A stretch of DNA of 64,000 nt, taken from assembly GCF_051014445.1 (NCBI RefSeq), contig NW_027488378.1, positions 4,402,001-4,466,000 on the forward strand. The letters run 5' to 3'. Under the pieces are notes generated by a model that ran no database searches, was not told the DNA's origin, and saw only the letters and a list, made by a program, of their open reading frames with translations. The DNA is from Colletes latitarsis (taxonomy: Eukaryota > Arthropoda > Insecta > Hymenoptera > Colletidae). The position numbers were made by a program, and so were the translations under genes. Below, in pieces: positions 13,901 through 27,922 of the stretch (position 1 is its first letter; the number at the start of each line of letters is the position of its first letter).

Positions 13901-15300
13901 GCCAGATCCTGGGTTTTTTCCGTGTTTGAATCACGTAGTAATGTGGTAACACACTGAAGCAGTCAATTAAACCTGGTTTCGATCAATATTTCAGAGGATA
14001 ACGCCGGTTAGGTCTGGGTTAGGTCTGGGTTATGCCCGCATCTGGCTCATGATTTTGCCTTCATCGCATACTTGTTGGCCAGATCCTGGGTTTTTTTCGT
14101 GTTTGAATCACGTAGTAATGTGGTAACACACTGAAGCAGTCAATTAAACCTGGTTTCGATCAATATTTTAGAGGATAACACCGGTTAGGTCTGGGTTAGG
14201 TCTGGGTTATGCCCGCATCTGGCTCATGATTTTGCCTTCATCGCATACTTGTTGGCCAGATCCTGGGTTTTTTCCGTGTTTGAATCACGTAGTAATGTGG
14301 TAACACACTGAAGCAGTCAATTAAACCTGGTTTCGATCAATATTTTAGAGGATAACACCGGTTAGGTCTGGGTTAGGTCTGGGTTATGCCCGCATCTGGC
14401 TCATGATTTTGCCTTCATCGCATACTTGTTGGCCAGATCCTGGGTTTTTTCCGTGATTGAATCACGTAGTAATGTGGTAACACACTGAAGCAGTCAATTA
14501 AACCTGGTTTCGATCAATATTTCAGAGGATAACACCGGTTAGGTCTGGGATAGGTCTGGGAAATGCGCGCATCTGGCTTATACTTTCGCCTTCTTCGCAT
14601 ACTTGTTGGCCAGATCCTGGGTTTTTTTCGTGTTTGAATCACGTAGGAATGTGGTAACACACTGAAGCAGTCAATTAAACCTGGTTTCGATCAATATTTT
14701 AGAGGATAACACCGGTTAGGTCTGGGTTAGGTCTGGGTTATGCCCGCATCTGGCTCATGATTTTGCCTTCTTCGCATACTTGTTGGCCAGATCCTGGGTT
14801 TTTTCCGTGTTTGATCACGTAGTAATGTGGTAACACACTGAAGCAGTCTATTAAACCTGGTTTCGATCAATATTTCAGAGGATAACACCGGTTAGGTCTG
14901 GGTTAGGTCTGGGAAATGCGCGCATCTGGCTTATACTTTCGCCTTCTTCGCATACTTGTTGGCCAGATCTTGGGTTTTTTTCGTGTTTGAATCACGTAGT
15001 AATGTGGTACCACACTGAAGCAGTCAATTAAACCTGGTTTCGATCAATATTTTAGAGGATAACACCGGTTAGGTCTGGGTTAGGTCTGGGTTATGCCCGC
15101 ATCTGGCTCATGATTTTGCCTTCATCGCATACTTCTTGGCCAGATCCTGGGTTTTTTCCGTGTTTGAATCACGTAGTAATGTGGTAACACACTGAAGCAG
15201 TCAATTAAACCTGGTTTCGATCAATATTTCAGAGGATAACGCCGGTTAGGTCTGGGTTAGGTCTGGGAAATGCGCGCATCTGGCTCATGATTTTGCCTTC

Positions 15301-18300
15301 TTCGCATACTTGTTGGCCAGATCCTGGGTTTTTTTCGTGTTTGAATCACGTAGTAATGTGGTAACACACTGAAGCAGTCAATTAAACCTGGTTTCGATCA
15401 ATATTTTAGAGGATAACACCGGTTAGGTCTGGGTTAGGTCTGGGTTATGCCCGCATCTGGCTCATGATTTTGCCTTCATCGCATACTTGTTGGCCAGATC
15501 CTGGGTTTTTTCCGTGATTGAATCACGTAGTAATGTGGTAACACACTGAAGCAGTCAATTAAACCTGGTTTCGATCAATATTTCAGAGGATAACACCGGT
15601 TAGGTCTGGGATAGGTCTGGGAAATGCGCGCATCTGGCTTATACTTTCGCCTTCTTCGCATACTTGTTGGCCAGATCCTGGGTTTTTTTCGTGTTTGAAT
15701 CACGTAGGAATGTGGTAACACACTGAAGCAGTCAATTAAACCTGGTTTCGATCAATATTTTAGAGGATAACACCGGTTAGGTCTGGGTTAGGTCTGGGTT
15801 ATGCCCGCATCTGGCTCATGATTTTGCCTTCTTCGCATACTTGTTGGCCAGATCCTGGGTTTTTTCCGTGTTTGATCACGTAGTAATGTGGTAACACACT
15901 GAAGCAGTCAATTAAACCTGGTTTCGATCAATATTTTAGAGGATAACACCGGTTAGGTCTGGGTTAGGTCTGGGTTATGCCCGCATCTGGCTCATGATTT
16001 TGCCTTCTTCGCATACTTGTTGGCCAGATCCTGGGTTTTTTCCGTGTTTGATCACGTAGTAATGTGGTAACACACTGAAGCATTCTATTAAACCTGGTTT
16101 CGATCAATATTTCAGAGGATAACACCGGTTAGGTCTGGGTTAGGTCTGGGAAATGCGCGCATCTGGCTTATACTTTCGCCTTCTTCGCATACTTGTTGGC
16201 CAGATCTTGGGTTTTTTTCGTGTTTGAATCACGTAGTAATGTGGTAACACACTGAAGCAGTCAATTAAACCTGGTATCGATCAATATTTTAGAGGATAAC
16301 ACCGGTTAGGTCTGGGTTAGGTCTGGGTTATGCCCGCATCTGGCTCATGATTTTGCCTTCATCGCATACTTCTTGGCCAGATCCTGGGTTTTTTCCGTGT
16401 TTGAATCACGTAGTAATGTGGTAACACACTGAAGCAGTCAATTAAACCTGGTTTCGATCAATATTTCAGAGGATAACGCCGGTTAGGTCTGGGTTAGGTC
16501 TGGGAAATGCGCGCATCTGGCTCATGATTTTGCCTTCTTCGCATACTTGCTGGCCAGATCCTGGGTATTTTCCGTGTTTGAATCACGTAGTAATGTGGTA
16601 ACACACTGAAGCAGTCAATTAAACCTGGTTTCGATCAATATTTCAGAGGATAACACCGGTTAGGTCTGGGTTAGGTCTGGGTTATGGCCGCATCTGGCTC
16701 ATGATTTTGCCTTCTTCGCATACTTGTTGGCCAGATCCTGGGTTTTTTCCGTGTTTGAATCACGTAGTAATGTGGTAACTCACTGAAGCAGTCAATTAAA
16801 CCTGGTTTCGATCAATATTTCAGAGGATAACACCGGTTAGGTCTGGGTTAGGTCTGGGTTATGCCCGCATCTGGCTCATGATTTTGCCTTCTTCGCATAC
16901 TTGTTGGCCAGATCCTGGGTTTTTTTCGTGTTTGAATCACGTAGGAATGTGGTAACACACTGAAGCAGTCAATTAAACCTGGTTTCGATCAATATTTTAG
17001 AGGATAACACCGGTTAGGTCTGGGTTTGGTCTGGGATATGCGCGCATCTGGCTTATACTTTCGCCTTCTTCGCATACTTGTTGGCCAGATCCTGGGTATT
17101 TTCCGTGTTTGAATCACGTAGTAATGTGGTAATACACTGAAGCAGTCAATTAAACCTGGTTTCGATCAATATTTCAGAGGATAACACCGGTTAGGTCTGG
17201 GATAGGTCTGGGAAATGCGCGCATCTGGCTTATACTTTCGCCTTCTTCGCATACTTGTTGGCCAGATCCTGGGTTTTTTTCGTGTTTGAATCACGTAGTA
17301 ATGTGGTAACACACTGAAGCAGTCAATTAAACCTGGTTTCGATCAATATTTTAGAGGATAACACCGGTTAGGTCTGGGTTAGGTCTGGGTTATGCCCGCA
17401 TCTGGCTCATGATTTTGCCTTCATCGCATACTTGTTGGCCAGATCCTGGGTTTTTTCCGTGATTGAATCACGTAGTAATGTGGTAACACACTGAAGCAGT
17501 CAATTAAACCTGGTTTCGATCAATATTTCAGAGGATAACACCGGTTAGGTCTGGGATAGGTCTGGGAAATGCGCGCATCTGGCTTATACTTTCGCCTTCT
17601 TCGCATACTTGTTGGCCAGATCCTGGGTTTTTTTCGTGTTTGAATCACGTAGGAATGTGGTAACACACTGAAGCAGTCAATTAAACCTGGTTTCGATCAA
17701 TATTTTAGAGGATAACACCGGTTAGGTCTGGGTTAGGTCTGGGTTATGCCCGCATCTGGCTCATGATTTTGCCTTCTTCGCATACTTGTTGGCCAGATCC
17801 TGGGTTTTTTCCGTGTTTGATCACGTAGTAATGTGGTAACACACTGAAGCAGTCAATTAAACCTGGTTTCGATCAATATTTTAGAGGATAACACCGGTTA
17901 GGTCTGGGTTAGGTCTGGGTTATGCCCGCATCTGGCTCATGATTTTGCCTTCTTCGCATACTTGTTGGCCAGATCCTGGGTTTTTTCCGTGTTTGATCAC
18001 GTAGTAATGTGGTAACACACTGAAGCATTCTATTAAACCTGGTTTCGATCAATATTTCAGAGGATAACACCGGTTAGGTCTGGGTTAGGTCTGGGAAATG
18101 CGCGCATCTGGCTTATACTTTCGCCTTCTTCGCATACTTGTTGGCCAGATCTTGGGTTTTTTTCGTGTTTGAATCACGTAGTAATGTGGTAACACACTGA
18201 AGCAGTCAATTAAACCTGGTATCGATCAATATTTTAGAGGATAACACCGGTTAGGTCTGGGTTAGGTCTGGGTTATGCCCGCATCTGGCTCATGATTTTG

Positions 18301-19117
18301 CCTTCATCGCATACTTCTTGGCCAGATCCTGGGTTTTTTCCGTGTTTGAATCACGTAGTAATGTGGTAACACACTGAAGCAGTCAATTAAACCTGGTTTC
18401 GATCAATATTTCAGAGGATAACGCCGGTTAGGTCTGGGTTAGGTCTGGGAAATGCGCGCATCTGGCTCATGATTTTGCCTTCTTCGCATACTTGCTGGCC
18501 AGATCCTGGGTATTTTCCGTGTTTGAATCACGTAGTAATGTGGTAACACACTGAAGCAGTCAATTAAACCTGGTTTCGATCAATATTTCAGAGGATAACA
18601 CCGGTTAGGTCTGGGTTAGGTCTGGGTTATGGCCGCATCTGGCTCATGATTTTGCCTTCTTCGCATACTTGTTGGCCAGATCCTGGGTTTTTTCCGTGTT
18701 TGAATCACGTAGTAATGTGGTAACTCACTGAAGCAGTCAATTAAACCTGGTTTCGATCAATATTTCAGAGGATAACACCGGTTAGGTCTGGGTTAGGTCT
18801 GGGTTATGCCCGCATCTGGCTCATGATTTTGCCTTCTTCGCATACTTGTTGGCCAGATCCTGGGTTTTTTTCGTGTTTGAATCACGTAGGAATGTGGTAA
18901 CACACTGAAGCAGTCAATTAAACCTGGTTTCGATCAATATTTTAGAGGATAACACCGGTTAGGTCTGGGTTTGGTCTGGGATATGCGCGCATCTGGCTTA
19001 TACTTTCGCCTTCTTCGCATACTTGTTGGCCAGATCCTGGGTATTTTCCGTGTTTGAATCACGTAGTAATGTGGTAATACACTGAAGCAGTCAATTAAAC
19101 CTGGTTTCGATCAATAT
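15301..19117. repeat. higher-order repeat, 11-mer (1,945 bp), two tandem copies
   Basis: Linked rare variants recur 1,945 bp apart: GTGATTGAATC (GATTG at 15516 and 17461), AAGCATTC (CATTC at 16081 and 18026) and CTGGTATCGA (16271 and 18216). 1,945 is 11 x 177 minus 2, explained by two 176-bp monomers per block. Copy 1 starts at about 15301 and copy 2 at about 17246; just upstream the two differ. I saw no substitutions inside the compared parts, so the duplication is recent. Confidence 0.85.
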
Positions 19118-22100
19118 TTTAGAGGATAACACCGGTTAGGTCTGGGTTAGGTCTGGGTTATGCCCGCATCTGGCTCATGATTTTGCCTTCTTCGCATACT
19201 TGTTGGCCAGATCCTGGGTTTTTTTCGTGTTTGAATCACGTAGTAATGTGGTAACACACTGAAGCAGTCAATTAAACCTGGTTTCGATCAATATTTTAGA
19301 GGATAACACCGGTTAGGTCTGGGTTAGGTCTGGGTTATGCCCGCATCTGGCTCATGATTTTGCCTTCATCGCATACTTGTTGGCCAGATCCTGGGTTTTT
19401 TTCGTGTTTGAATCACGTAGTAATGTGGTAACACACTGAAGCAGTCAATTAAACCTGGTTTCGATCAATATTTTAGAGGATAACACCGGTTAGGTCTGGG
19501 TTAGGTCTGGGTTATGCCCGCATCTGGCTCATGATTTTGCCTTCATCGCATACTTGTTGGCCAGATCCTGGGTTTTTTCCGTGTTTGAATCACGTAGTAA
19601 TGTGGTAACTCACTGAAGCAGTCAATTAAACCTGGTTTCGATCAATATTTTAGAGGATAACACCGGTTAGGTCTGGGTTAGGTCTGGGTTATGCCCGCAT
19701 CTGGCTCATGATTTTGCCATCATCGCATACTTGTTGGCCAGATCCTGGGTTTTTTCCGTGTTTGAATCACGTAGTAATGTGGTAACACACTGAAGCAGTC
19801 AATTAAACCTGGTTTCGATCAATATTTCAGAGGATAACGCCGGTTAGGTCTGGGTTAGGTCTGGGAAATGCGCGCATCTGGCTCATGATTTTGCCTTCAT
19901 CGCATACTTGTTGGCCAGATCCTGGGTTTTTTCCGTGTTTGAATGACGTAGTAATGTGGTAACACACTGAAGCAGTCAATTAAACCTGGTTTCGATCAAT
20001 ATTTCAGAGGATAACACCGGTTAGGTCTGGGTTAGGTCTGGGTTATGCCCGCATCTGGCACATGATTTTGCCTTCATCGCATACTTGTTGGCCAGATCCT
20101 GGGTTTTTTTCGTGTTTGAATCACGTAGTAATGTGGTAACACACTGAAGCAGTCAATTAAACCTGGTTTCGATCAATATTTTAGAGGATAACACCGGTTA
20201 GGTCTGGGTTAGGTCTGGGTTATGCCCGCATCTGGCACATGATTTTGCCTTCATCGCATACTTGTTGGCCAGATCCTGGGTTTTTTTCGTGTTTGAATCA
20301 CGTAGGAATGTGGTAACACACTGAAGCAGTCAATTAAACCTGGTTTCGATCAATATTTTAGAGGATAACACCGGTTAGGTCTGGGTTAGGTCTGGGTTAT
20401 GCCCGCATCTGGCTCATGATTTTGCCTTCTTCGCATACTTGTTGGCCAGATCCTGGGTTTTTTCCGTGTTTGATCACGTAGTAATGTGGTAACACACTGA
20501 AGCAGTCTATTAAACCTGGTTTCGATCAATATTTCAGAGGATAACACCGGTTAGGTCTGGGTTAGGTCTGGGAAATGCGCGCATCTGGCTTATACTTTCG
20601 CCTTCTTCGCATACTTGTTGGCCAGATCCTGGGTTTTTTTCGTGTTTGAATCACGTAGTAATGTGGTAACACACTGAAGAAGTCAATTAAACCTGGTTTC
20701 GATCAATATTTTAGAGGATAACACCGGTTAGGTCTGGGTTAGGTCTGGGTTATGCCCGCATCTGGCTCATGATTTTGCCTTCATCGCATACTTGTTGGCC
20801 AGATCCTGGGTTTTTCCCGTGTTTGAATCACGTAGTAATGTGGTAACACACTGAAGCAGTCAATTAAACCTGGTTTCGATCAATATTTCAGAGGATAACG
20901 CCGGTTAGGTCTGGGTTAGGTCTGGGAAATGCGCGCATCTGGCTCATGATTTTGCCTTCTTCGCATACTTGTTGGCCAGATCCTGGGTATTTTCCGTGTT
21001 TGAATCACGTAGTAATGTGGTAACACACTGAAGCAGTCAATTAAACCTGGTTTCGATCAATATTTTAGAGGATAACACCGGTTAGGTCTGGGTTAGGTCT
21101 GGGTTATGCCCGCATCTGGCTCATGATTTTGCCTTCATCGCATACTTGTTGGCCAGATCCTGGGTTTTTTCCGTGTTTGAATCACGTAGTAATGTGGTAA
21201 CACACTGAAGCAGTCAATTAAACCTGGTTTCGATCAATATTTCAGAGGATAACGCCGGTTAGGTCTGGGTTAGGTCTGGGAAATGCGCGCATCTGGCTCA
21301 TGATTTTGCCTTCTTCGCATACTTGTTGGCCAGATCCTGGGTATTTTCCGTGTTTGAATCACGTAGTAATGTGGTAACACACTGAAGCAGTCAATTAAAC
21401 CTGGTTTCGATCAATATTTCAGAGGATAACACCGGTTAGGTCTGGGTTAGGTCTGGGAAATGCGCGCATCTGGCTCATGATTTTGCCTTCTTCGCATACT
21501 TGTTGGCCAGATCCTGGGTATTTTCCGTGTTTGAATCACGTAGTAATGTGGTAACACACTGAAGCAGTCAACTAAACCTGGTTTCGATCAATATTTCAGA
21601 GGATAACACCGGTTAGGTCTGGGTTAGGTCTGGGTTATGCCCGCATCTGGCACATGATTTTGCCTTCATCGCATACTTGTTGGCCAGATCCTGGGTTTTT
21701 TTCGTGTTTGAATCACGTAGTAATGTGGTAACACACTGAAGCAGTCAATTAAACCTGGTTTCGATCAATATTTTAGAGGATAACACCGGTTAGGTCTGGG
21801 TTAGGTCTGGGTTATGCCCGCATCTGGCTCATGATTTTGCCTTCATCGCATACTTGTTGGCCAGATCCTGGGTTTTTTCCGTGATTGAATCACGTAGTAA
21901 TGTGGTAACACACTGAAGTAGTCAATTAAACCTGGTTTCGATCAATATTTCAGAGGATAACACCGGTTAGGTCTGGGATAGGTCTGGGAAATGCGCGCAT
22001 CTGGCTTATACTTTCGCCTTCTTCGCATACTTGTTGGCCAGATCCTGGGTTTTTTTCGTGTTTGAATCACGTAGTAATGTGGTAACACACTGAAGCAGTC

Positions 22101-25100
22101 AATTAAACCTGGTTTCGATCAATATTTTAGAGGATAACACCGGTTAGGTCTGGGTTAGGTCTGGGTTATGCCCGCATCTGGCTCATGATTTTGCCTTCAT
22201 CGCATACTTGTTGGCCAGATCCTGGGTTTTTTCCGTGATTGAATCACGTAGTAATGTGGTAACACACTGAAGCAGTCAATTAAACCTGGTTTCGATCAAT
22301 ATTTCAGAGGATAACACCGGTTAGGTCTGGGATAGGTCTGGGAAATGCGCGCATCTGGCTTATACTTTCGCCTTCTTCGCATACTTGTTGGCCAGATCCT
22401 GGGCTTTTTTCGTGTTTGAATCACGTAGGAATGTGGTAACACACTGAAGCAGTCAATTAAACCTGGTTTCGATCAATATTTTAGAGGATAACACCGGTTA
22501 GGTCTGGGTTAGGTCTGGGTTATGCCCGCATCTGGCTCATGATTTTGCCTTCTTCGCATACTTGTTGGCCAGATCCTGGGTTTTTTCCGTGTTTGATCAC
22601 GTAGTAATGTGGTAACACACTGAAGCAGTCTATTAAACCTGGTTTCGATCAATATTTCAGAGGATAACACCGGTTAGGTCTGGGTTAGGTCTGGGAAATG
22701 CGCGCATCTGGCTTATACTTTCGCCTTCTTCGCATACTTGTTGGCCAGATCTTGGGTTTTTTTCGTGTTTGAATCACGTAGTAATGTGGTAACACACTGA
22801 AGCAGTCAATTAAACCTGGTTTCGATCAATATTTTAGAGGATAACACCGGTTAGGTCTGGGTTAGGTCTGGGTTATGCCCGCATCTGGCTCATGATTTTG
22901 CCTTCATCGCATACTTGTTGGCCAGATCCTGGGTTTTTTCCGTGTTTGAATCACGTAGTAATGTGGTAACACACTGAAGCAGTCAATTAAACCTGGTTTC
23001 GATCAATATTTCAGAGGATAACGCCGGTTAGGTCTGGGTTAGGTCTGGGAAATGCGCGCATCTGGCTCATGATTTTGCCTTCTTCGCATACTTGTTGGCC
23101 AGATCCTGGGTATTTTCCGTGTTTGAATCACGTAGTAATGTGGTAACACACTGAAGCAGTCAATTAAACCTGGTTTCGATCAATATTTCAGAGGATAACA
23201 CCGGTTAGGTCTGGGTTAGGTCTGGGTTATGCCCGCATCTGGCTCATGATTTTGCCTTCTTCGCATACTTGTTGGCCAGATCCTGGGTTTTTTTCGTGTT
23301 TGAATCACGTAGTAATGTGGTAACAAACTGAAGCAGTCAATAAAACCTGGTTTCGATCAATATTTTAGAGGATAACACCGGTTAGGTCTGGGTTCGGTCT
23401 GGGATTTGCGCGCATATGGCTTATACTTTCGCCTTTTTCGCAAACTTGTTGGCCAGATCCTGGGTATTTTCCGTGTTTGAATCACGTAGTAATGTGGTAA
23501 TACACTGAAGCAGTCAATTAAACCTGGTTTCGATCAATATTTTAGAGGATAACACCGGTTAGGTCTGGGTTAGGTCTGGGTTATGCCCGCATCTGGCTCA
23601 TGATTTTGCCTTCTTCGCATACTTGTTGGCCAGATCCTGGGTTTTTTTCGTGTTTGAATCACGTAGTAATGTGGTAACACACTGAAGCAGTCAATTAAAC
23701 CTGGTTTCGATCAATATTTTAGAGGATAACACCGGTTAGGTCTGGGTTAGGTCTGGGTTATGCCCGCATCTGGCTCATGATTTTGCCTTCATCGCATACT
23801 TGTTGGCCTGATCCTGGGTTTTGTTCGTGTTTGAATCACGTAGTAATGTGGTAACACACTGAAGCAGTCAATTAAACCTGGTCTCGATCAATATTTTAGA
23901 GGATAACACCGGTTAGGTCTGGGTTAGGTCTGGGTTATGCCCGCATCTGGCTCATGATTTTGCCTTCATCGCATACTTGTTGGCCAGATCCTGGGTTTTT
24001 TCCGTGTTTGAATCACGTAGTAATGTGGTAACACACTGAAGCAGTCAATTAAACCTGGTTTCGATCAATATTTCAGAGGATAACGCCGGTTAGGTCTGGG
24101 TTAGGTCTGGGAAATGCGCGCATCTGGCTCATGATTTTGCCTTCTTCGCATACTTGTTGGCCAGATCCTGGGTATTTTCCGTGTTTGAATCACGTAGTAA
24201 TGTGGTAACACACTGAAGCAGTCAATTAAACCTGGTTTCGATCAATATTTCAGAGGATAACACCGGTTAGGTCTGGGTTAGGTCTGGGTTATGCCCGCAT
24301 CTGGCACATGATTTTGCCTTCATCGCATACTTGGTGGCCAGATCCTGGGTTTTTTCCGTGATTGAATCACGTAGTAATGTGGTAACACACTGAAGCAGTC
24401 AATTAAACCTGGTTTCGATCAATATTTCAGAGGATAACACCGGTTAGGTCTGGGTTAGGTCTGGGTTATGCCCGCATCTGGCTCATGATTTTGCCTTCAT
24501 CGCATACTTGTTGGCCAGATCCTGGGTTTTTTCCGTGTTTGAATCACGTAGTAATGTGGTAACACACTGAAGCAGTCAATTAAACCTGGTTTCGATCAAT
24601 ATTTCAGAGGATAACACCGGTTAGGTCTGGGTTAGGTCTGGGTTATGCCCGCATCTGGCTCATGATTTTGCCTTCTTCGCATACTTGTTGGCCAGATCCT
24701 GGGTTTTTTTCGTGTTTGAATCACGTAGTAATGTGGTAATACACTGAAGCAGTCAATTAAACCTGGTTTCGATCAATATTTTAGAGGATAACACCGGTTA
24801 GGTCTGGGTTAGGTCTGGGTTATGCCCGCATCTGGCTCATGATTTGCCTTCTTCGCATACTTGTTGGCCAGATCCTGGGTTTTTTTCGTGTTTGAATCAC
24901 GTAGTAATGTGGTAACACACTGAAGCAGTCAATTAAACCTGGTTTCGATCAATATTTTAGAGGATAACACCGGTTAGGTCTGGGTTAGGTCTGGGTTATG
25001 CCCGTATCTGGCTCATGATTTTGCCTTCATCGCATACTTGTTGGCCCGATCCTGGGTTTTTTTCGGGTTTGAATCACGTAGTAATGTGGTACCACACAGA

Positions 25101-25327
25101 AACAGTCCACTAAACCTGGATTCGGACAGTATTTAGGAGGATAACACCGGTTAGGTCTGGGTTAGGTCTGGGTTATGCCCGCATCTGGCACATGATTTTG
25201 CCTTCATCGCATACTTGTTGGCCAGATCCTGGGTTTTTTGCGTGTTTGAATCACGTAGTAATGTGGTAGCACACTGAAGCAGTCAATTAAACCTGGTTTC
25301 GATCAATATTTTAGAGGATAACACCGG

Positions 25328-25338
25328 TTAGGTCTGGG
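25328..25338 (+). other. monomer with a single telomere-like 11-mer
   Basis: Here ACCGG is followed by one TTAGGTCTGGG and then directly by AAATGCGCGC, so one whole 11-bp unit is missing while the rest of the monomer is normal. It is the only single-copy case I noticed. It fits replication slippage or unequal exchange between the two adjacent 11-mers. Confidence 0.85.
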
Positions 25339-27240
25339 AAATGCGCGCATCTGGCTCATGATTTTGCCTTCATCGCATACTTGTTGGCCAGATCCTGGGT
25401 TTTTTCCGTGTTTGAATCACGTAGTAATGTGGTAACACACTGAAGCAGTCAATTAAACCTGGTTTCGATCAATATTTTAGAGGATAACACCGGTTAGGTC
25501 TGGGTTAGGTCTGGGTTATGCCCGCATCTGGCTCATGATTTTGCCTTTATCGCATACTTGTTGGCCAGATCCTGGGTTTTTTTCGTGTTTGAATCACGTA
25601 GTAATGTGGTAACACACTGAAGCAGTCAATTAAACCTGGTTTCGATCAATATTTTAGAGGATAACACCGGTTAGGTCTGGGTTAGGTCTGGGTTATGCCC
25701 GCATCTGGCTCATGATTTTGCCTTCATCGCATACTTGTTGGCCAGATCCTGGGTTTTTTCCGTGTTTGAATCACGTAGTAATGTGGTAACACACTGAAGC
25801 AGTCAATTAAACCTGGTTTCGATCAATATTTCAGAGGATAACGCCGGTTAGGTCTGGGTTAGGTCTGGGAAATGCGCGCATCTGGCTCATGATTTTGCCT
25901 TCTTCGCATACTTGTTGGCCAGATCCTGGGTTTTTTTCGTGTTTGAATCACGTAGGAATGTGGTAACACACTGAAGCAGTCAATTAAACCTGGTTTCGAT
26001 CAATGTTTTAGAGGATAACACCGGTTAGGTCTGGGTTTGGTCTGGGATATGCGCGCATCTGGCTTATACTTTCGCCTTCTTCGCATACTTGTTGGCCAGA
26101 TCCTGGGTTTTTTTCGTGTTTGAATCACGTAGTAATGTGGTAACAAACTGAAGCAGTCAATAAAACCTGGTTTCGATCAATATTTTAGAGGATAACACCG
26201 GTTAGGTCTGGGTTCGGTCTGGGATTTGCGCGCATATGGCTTATACTTTCGCCTTCTTCGCATACTTGTTGGCCAGATCCTGGGTTTTTTCCGTGTTTGA
26301 ATCACGTAGTAATGTGGTAACACACTGAAGCAGTCAATTAAACCTGGTTTCGATCAATATTTTAGAGGATAACACCGGTTAGGTCTGGGTTAGGTCTGGG
26401 TTATGCCCGCATCTGGCTCATGATTTTGCCTTCTTCGCATACTTGTTGGCCAGATCCTGGGTTTTTTTCGTGTTTGAATCACGTAGGAATGTGGTAACAC
26501 ACTGAAGCAGTCAATTAAACCTGGTTTCGATCAATGTTTTAGAGGATAACACCGGTTAGGTCTGGGTTTGGTCTGGGATATGCGCGCATCTGGCTTATTC
26601 TTTCGCCTTCTTCTCATACTTCTTGGCCAGATCCTGGGTTTTTTTCGTGTTTTTGAATCACGTAGTAATGTGGTAACACACTGAAGCAGTCAATTAAACC
26701 TGGTTTCGATCAATATTTCAGAGGATAACACCGGTTAGGTCTGGGTTAGGTCTGGGAAATGCGCGCATCTGGCTTATTCTTTCGCCTTCTTCTCATACTT
26801 CTTGGCCAGATCCTGGGTTTTTTTCGTGTTTGAATCACGTAGGAATGTGGTAACACACTGAAGCAGTCAATTATACCTGGTTTCGACGAATATTTTAGAG
26901 GATAACACCGGTTAGGTCTGGGTTAGGTCTGGGTTACGCCCGCATCTGGCTCATGATTTTGCCTTCTTCGCATACTTGTTGGCCACGTGTTGACGATAAA
27001 ACTGTAAGATATAGGATGAATTAAGTTCCATGTCCCTAAAATTTTCCAAATCATAGATTTAAAAATGATTTAGATATTTAGATGATTTTAGTGTGGGTAT
27101 TTATACAAGTATGTAAATCTCTATTTATGCATAACATGTTACCCCTAAATGGGCAAGTTAATGAATTATATACATGTTAATTGTATAATAATAACCCTTT
27201 GTTCCTCATAAAAATTCATAACTGAATTGCTATCATTCTA

Positions 27241-27679
27241 AAAAAATCCATCCCAAAATATATTGTCAAAACTAGTAATAAATTATTTGGTCAAGGTGAT
27301 AACAGATTTGAAATATTTAATAAAATTTAAATACCAGTAGTATTAATAAAAGATAATATTATTACTATTTTGACACTGTTATTTGATTTTAATATTAATT
27401 ATAGATACTTTGATTATTGATTTATTAAAACATAAAGTTAATGAAGTCCCAGTAGATTATAAATATTTTAAAGAGCATGAATTAGCATAGAATTTCATAA
27501 AAAATTTGATGAGTGATAGAAGTAACTTGAATAATCTGAATTTTGTAGCTTTTACTATATCTTTGGATATGGAATCACAGATTCATTTTATTAATAAAAA
27601 TAGAGATAGTACTGATGATTTACTCAGGCTCGTTAAAGTAAGTGGGCCAAGTGGGAAGAATATTAAGATAGATGGATAG
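27241..27679 (+). pseudogene. decayed coding remnant, unknown protein
   Basis: Two adjoining reading frames look like broken coding sequence. Frame one (27241-27420) reads with a single internal stop at 27331. A shift near 27419 then opens a frame running to TAG at 27677-27679, with one TAG at 27488 and a 56-residue stretch from ATG at 27509 containing SGPSGKNIKIDG. I do not recognise the family. The stretch around 27634-27700 has a diverged direct relative at 33954-34030, which supports a real ancestral sequence. The frame becomes AAAGTAAGT near the relative's start, which also resembles a splice donor. AT-rich DNA can mimic weak frames, so confidence is low. Confidence 0.3.
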
Positions 27680-27851
27680 ATATTGGTAAAAGTATTCTTC
27701 TTGTCCTTATATAGGAAATCTTTAATATTACAAATAAACTCTTTCTGTAAAATCTTGAACTTATCATTATAATTTATAGAATTAAAGTCAACGCATCTAA
27801 TAATGAAAGTGAACTGAAGTATTTTATAGACTTGTCAAGAACGTTTTTTGG

Positions 27852-27922
27852 TATATTCCTAGCAAACGACCCGTTCAACGATCGGGATGAGTTATACGTA
27901 ATTCGATTCGTCTAATTCAGTA
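27852..27922 (+). repeat. left arm of an inverted repeat pair (~71 bp)
   Basis: Begins TATATTCCTAGCAAACG and ends CTAATTCAGTA. Its reverse complement matches 33757-33831 with a few substitutions and small gaps. Both arms share CCCGTTCA, CGGG(A/G)TGAGTTATAC and ATTCGATTCG. If the copia element and one target duplication are removed, the arms lie about 1.55 kb apart, suggesting the ends of an older non-autonomous DNA element. I cannot assign a superfamily; both arms are preceded by AT-rich sequence. Confidence 0.7.

Larger units (their letters stand above)
1..26985. repeat. 177-bp satellite array 1 (about 152 monomers)
   Basis: Head-to-tail tandem repeat with monomer starts (phase CGATCAATAT) at 1, 178, 355, 532 and 708, so the unit is 177 bp, or 176 bp where an A is lost in TTTGATCACG. 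Landmarks by offset in the first monomer: the 11-mer TTAGGTCTGGG at 29-39 and again at 40-50; a CGCATCTGGC block near 58; TTGGCCAGATCC near 96; a T-run followed by CGTG; then CACGTAGTAATGTGG, and ACACTGAAGCAGTCAATT leading into the next unit. Most monomers differ only by scattered substitutions and linked variant blocks. No coding potential is seen. The length is close to nucleosome-repeat satellites such as centromeric ones, while the embedded 11-mer points toward telomeres. The array runs off the left window edge. Confidence 0.98.

Noticed and set aside
1..26985. CRISPR-like array
   Set aside because: The unit is a continuous ~177-bp satellite with no alternating conserved repeats and unique spacers, and the context is eukaryotic.
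1..26985. True terminal telomere tract
   Set aside because: The 11-mer occurs as pairs inside a 177-bp unit, never as a long uninterrupted run, so this window is not a simple telomerase-made end.
27241..27679. Endogenous DNA-virus or Polinton gene remnant
   Set aside because: The fragments look coding but carry no motif I can tie to a capsid, polymerase or integrase family, so no viral origin is claimed.
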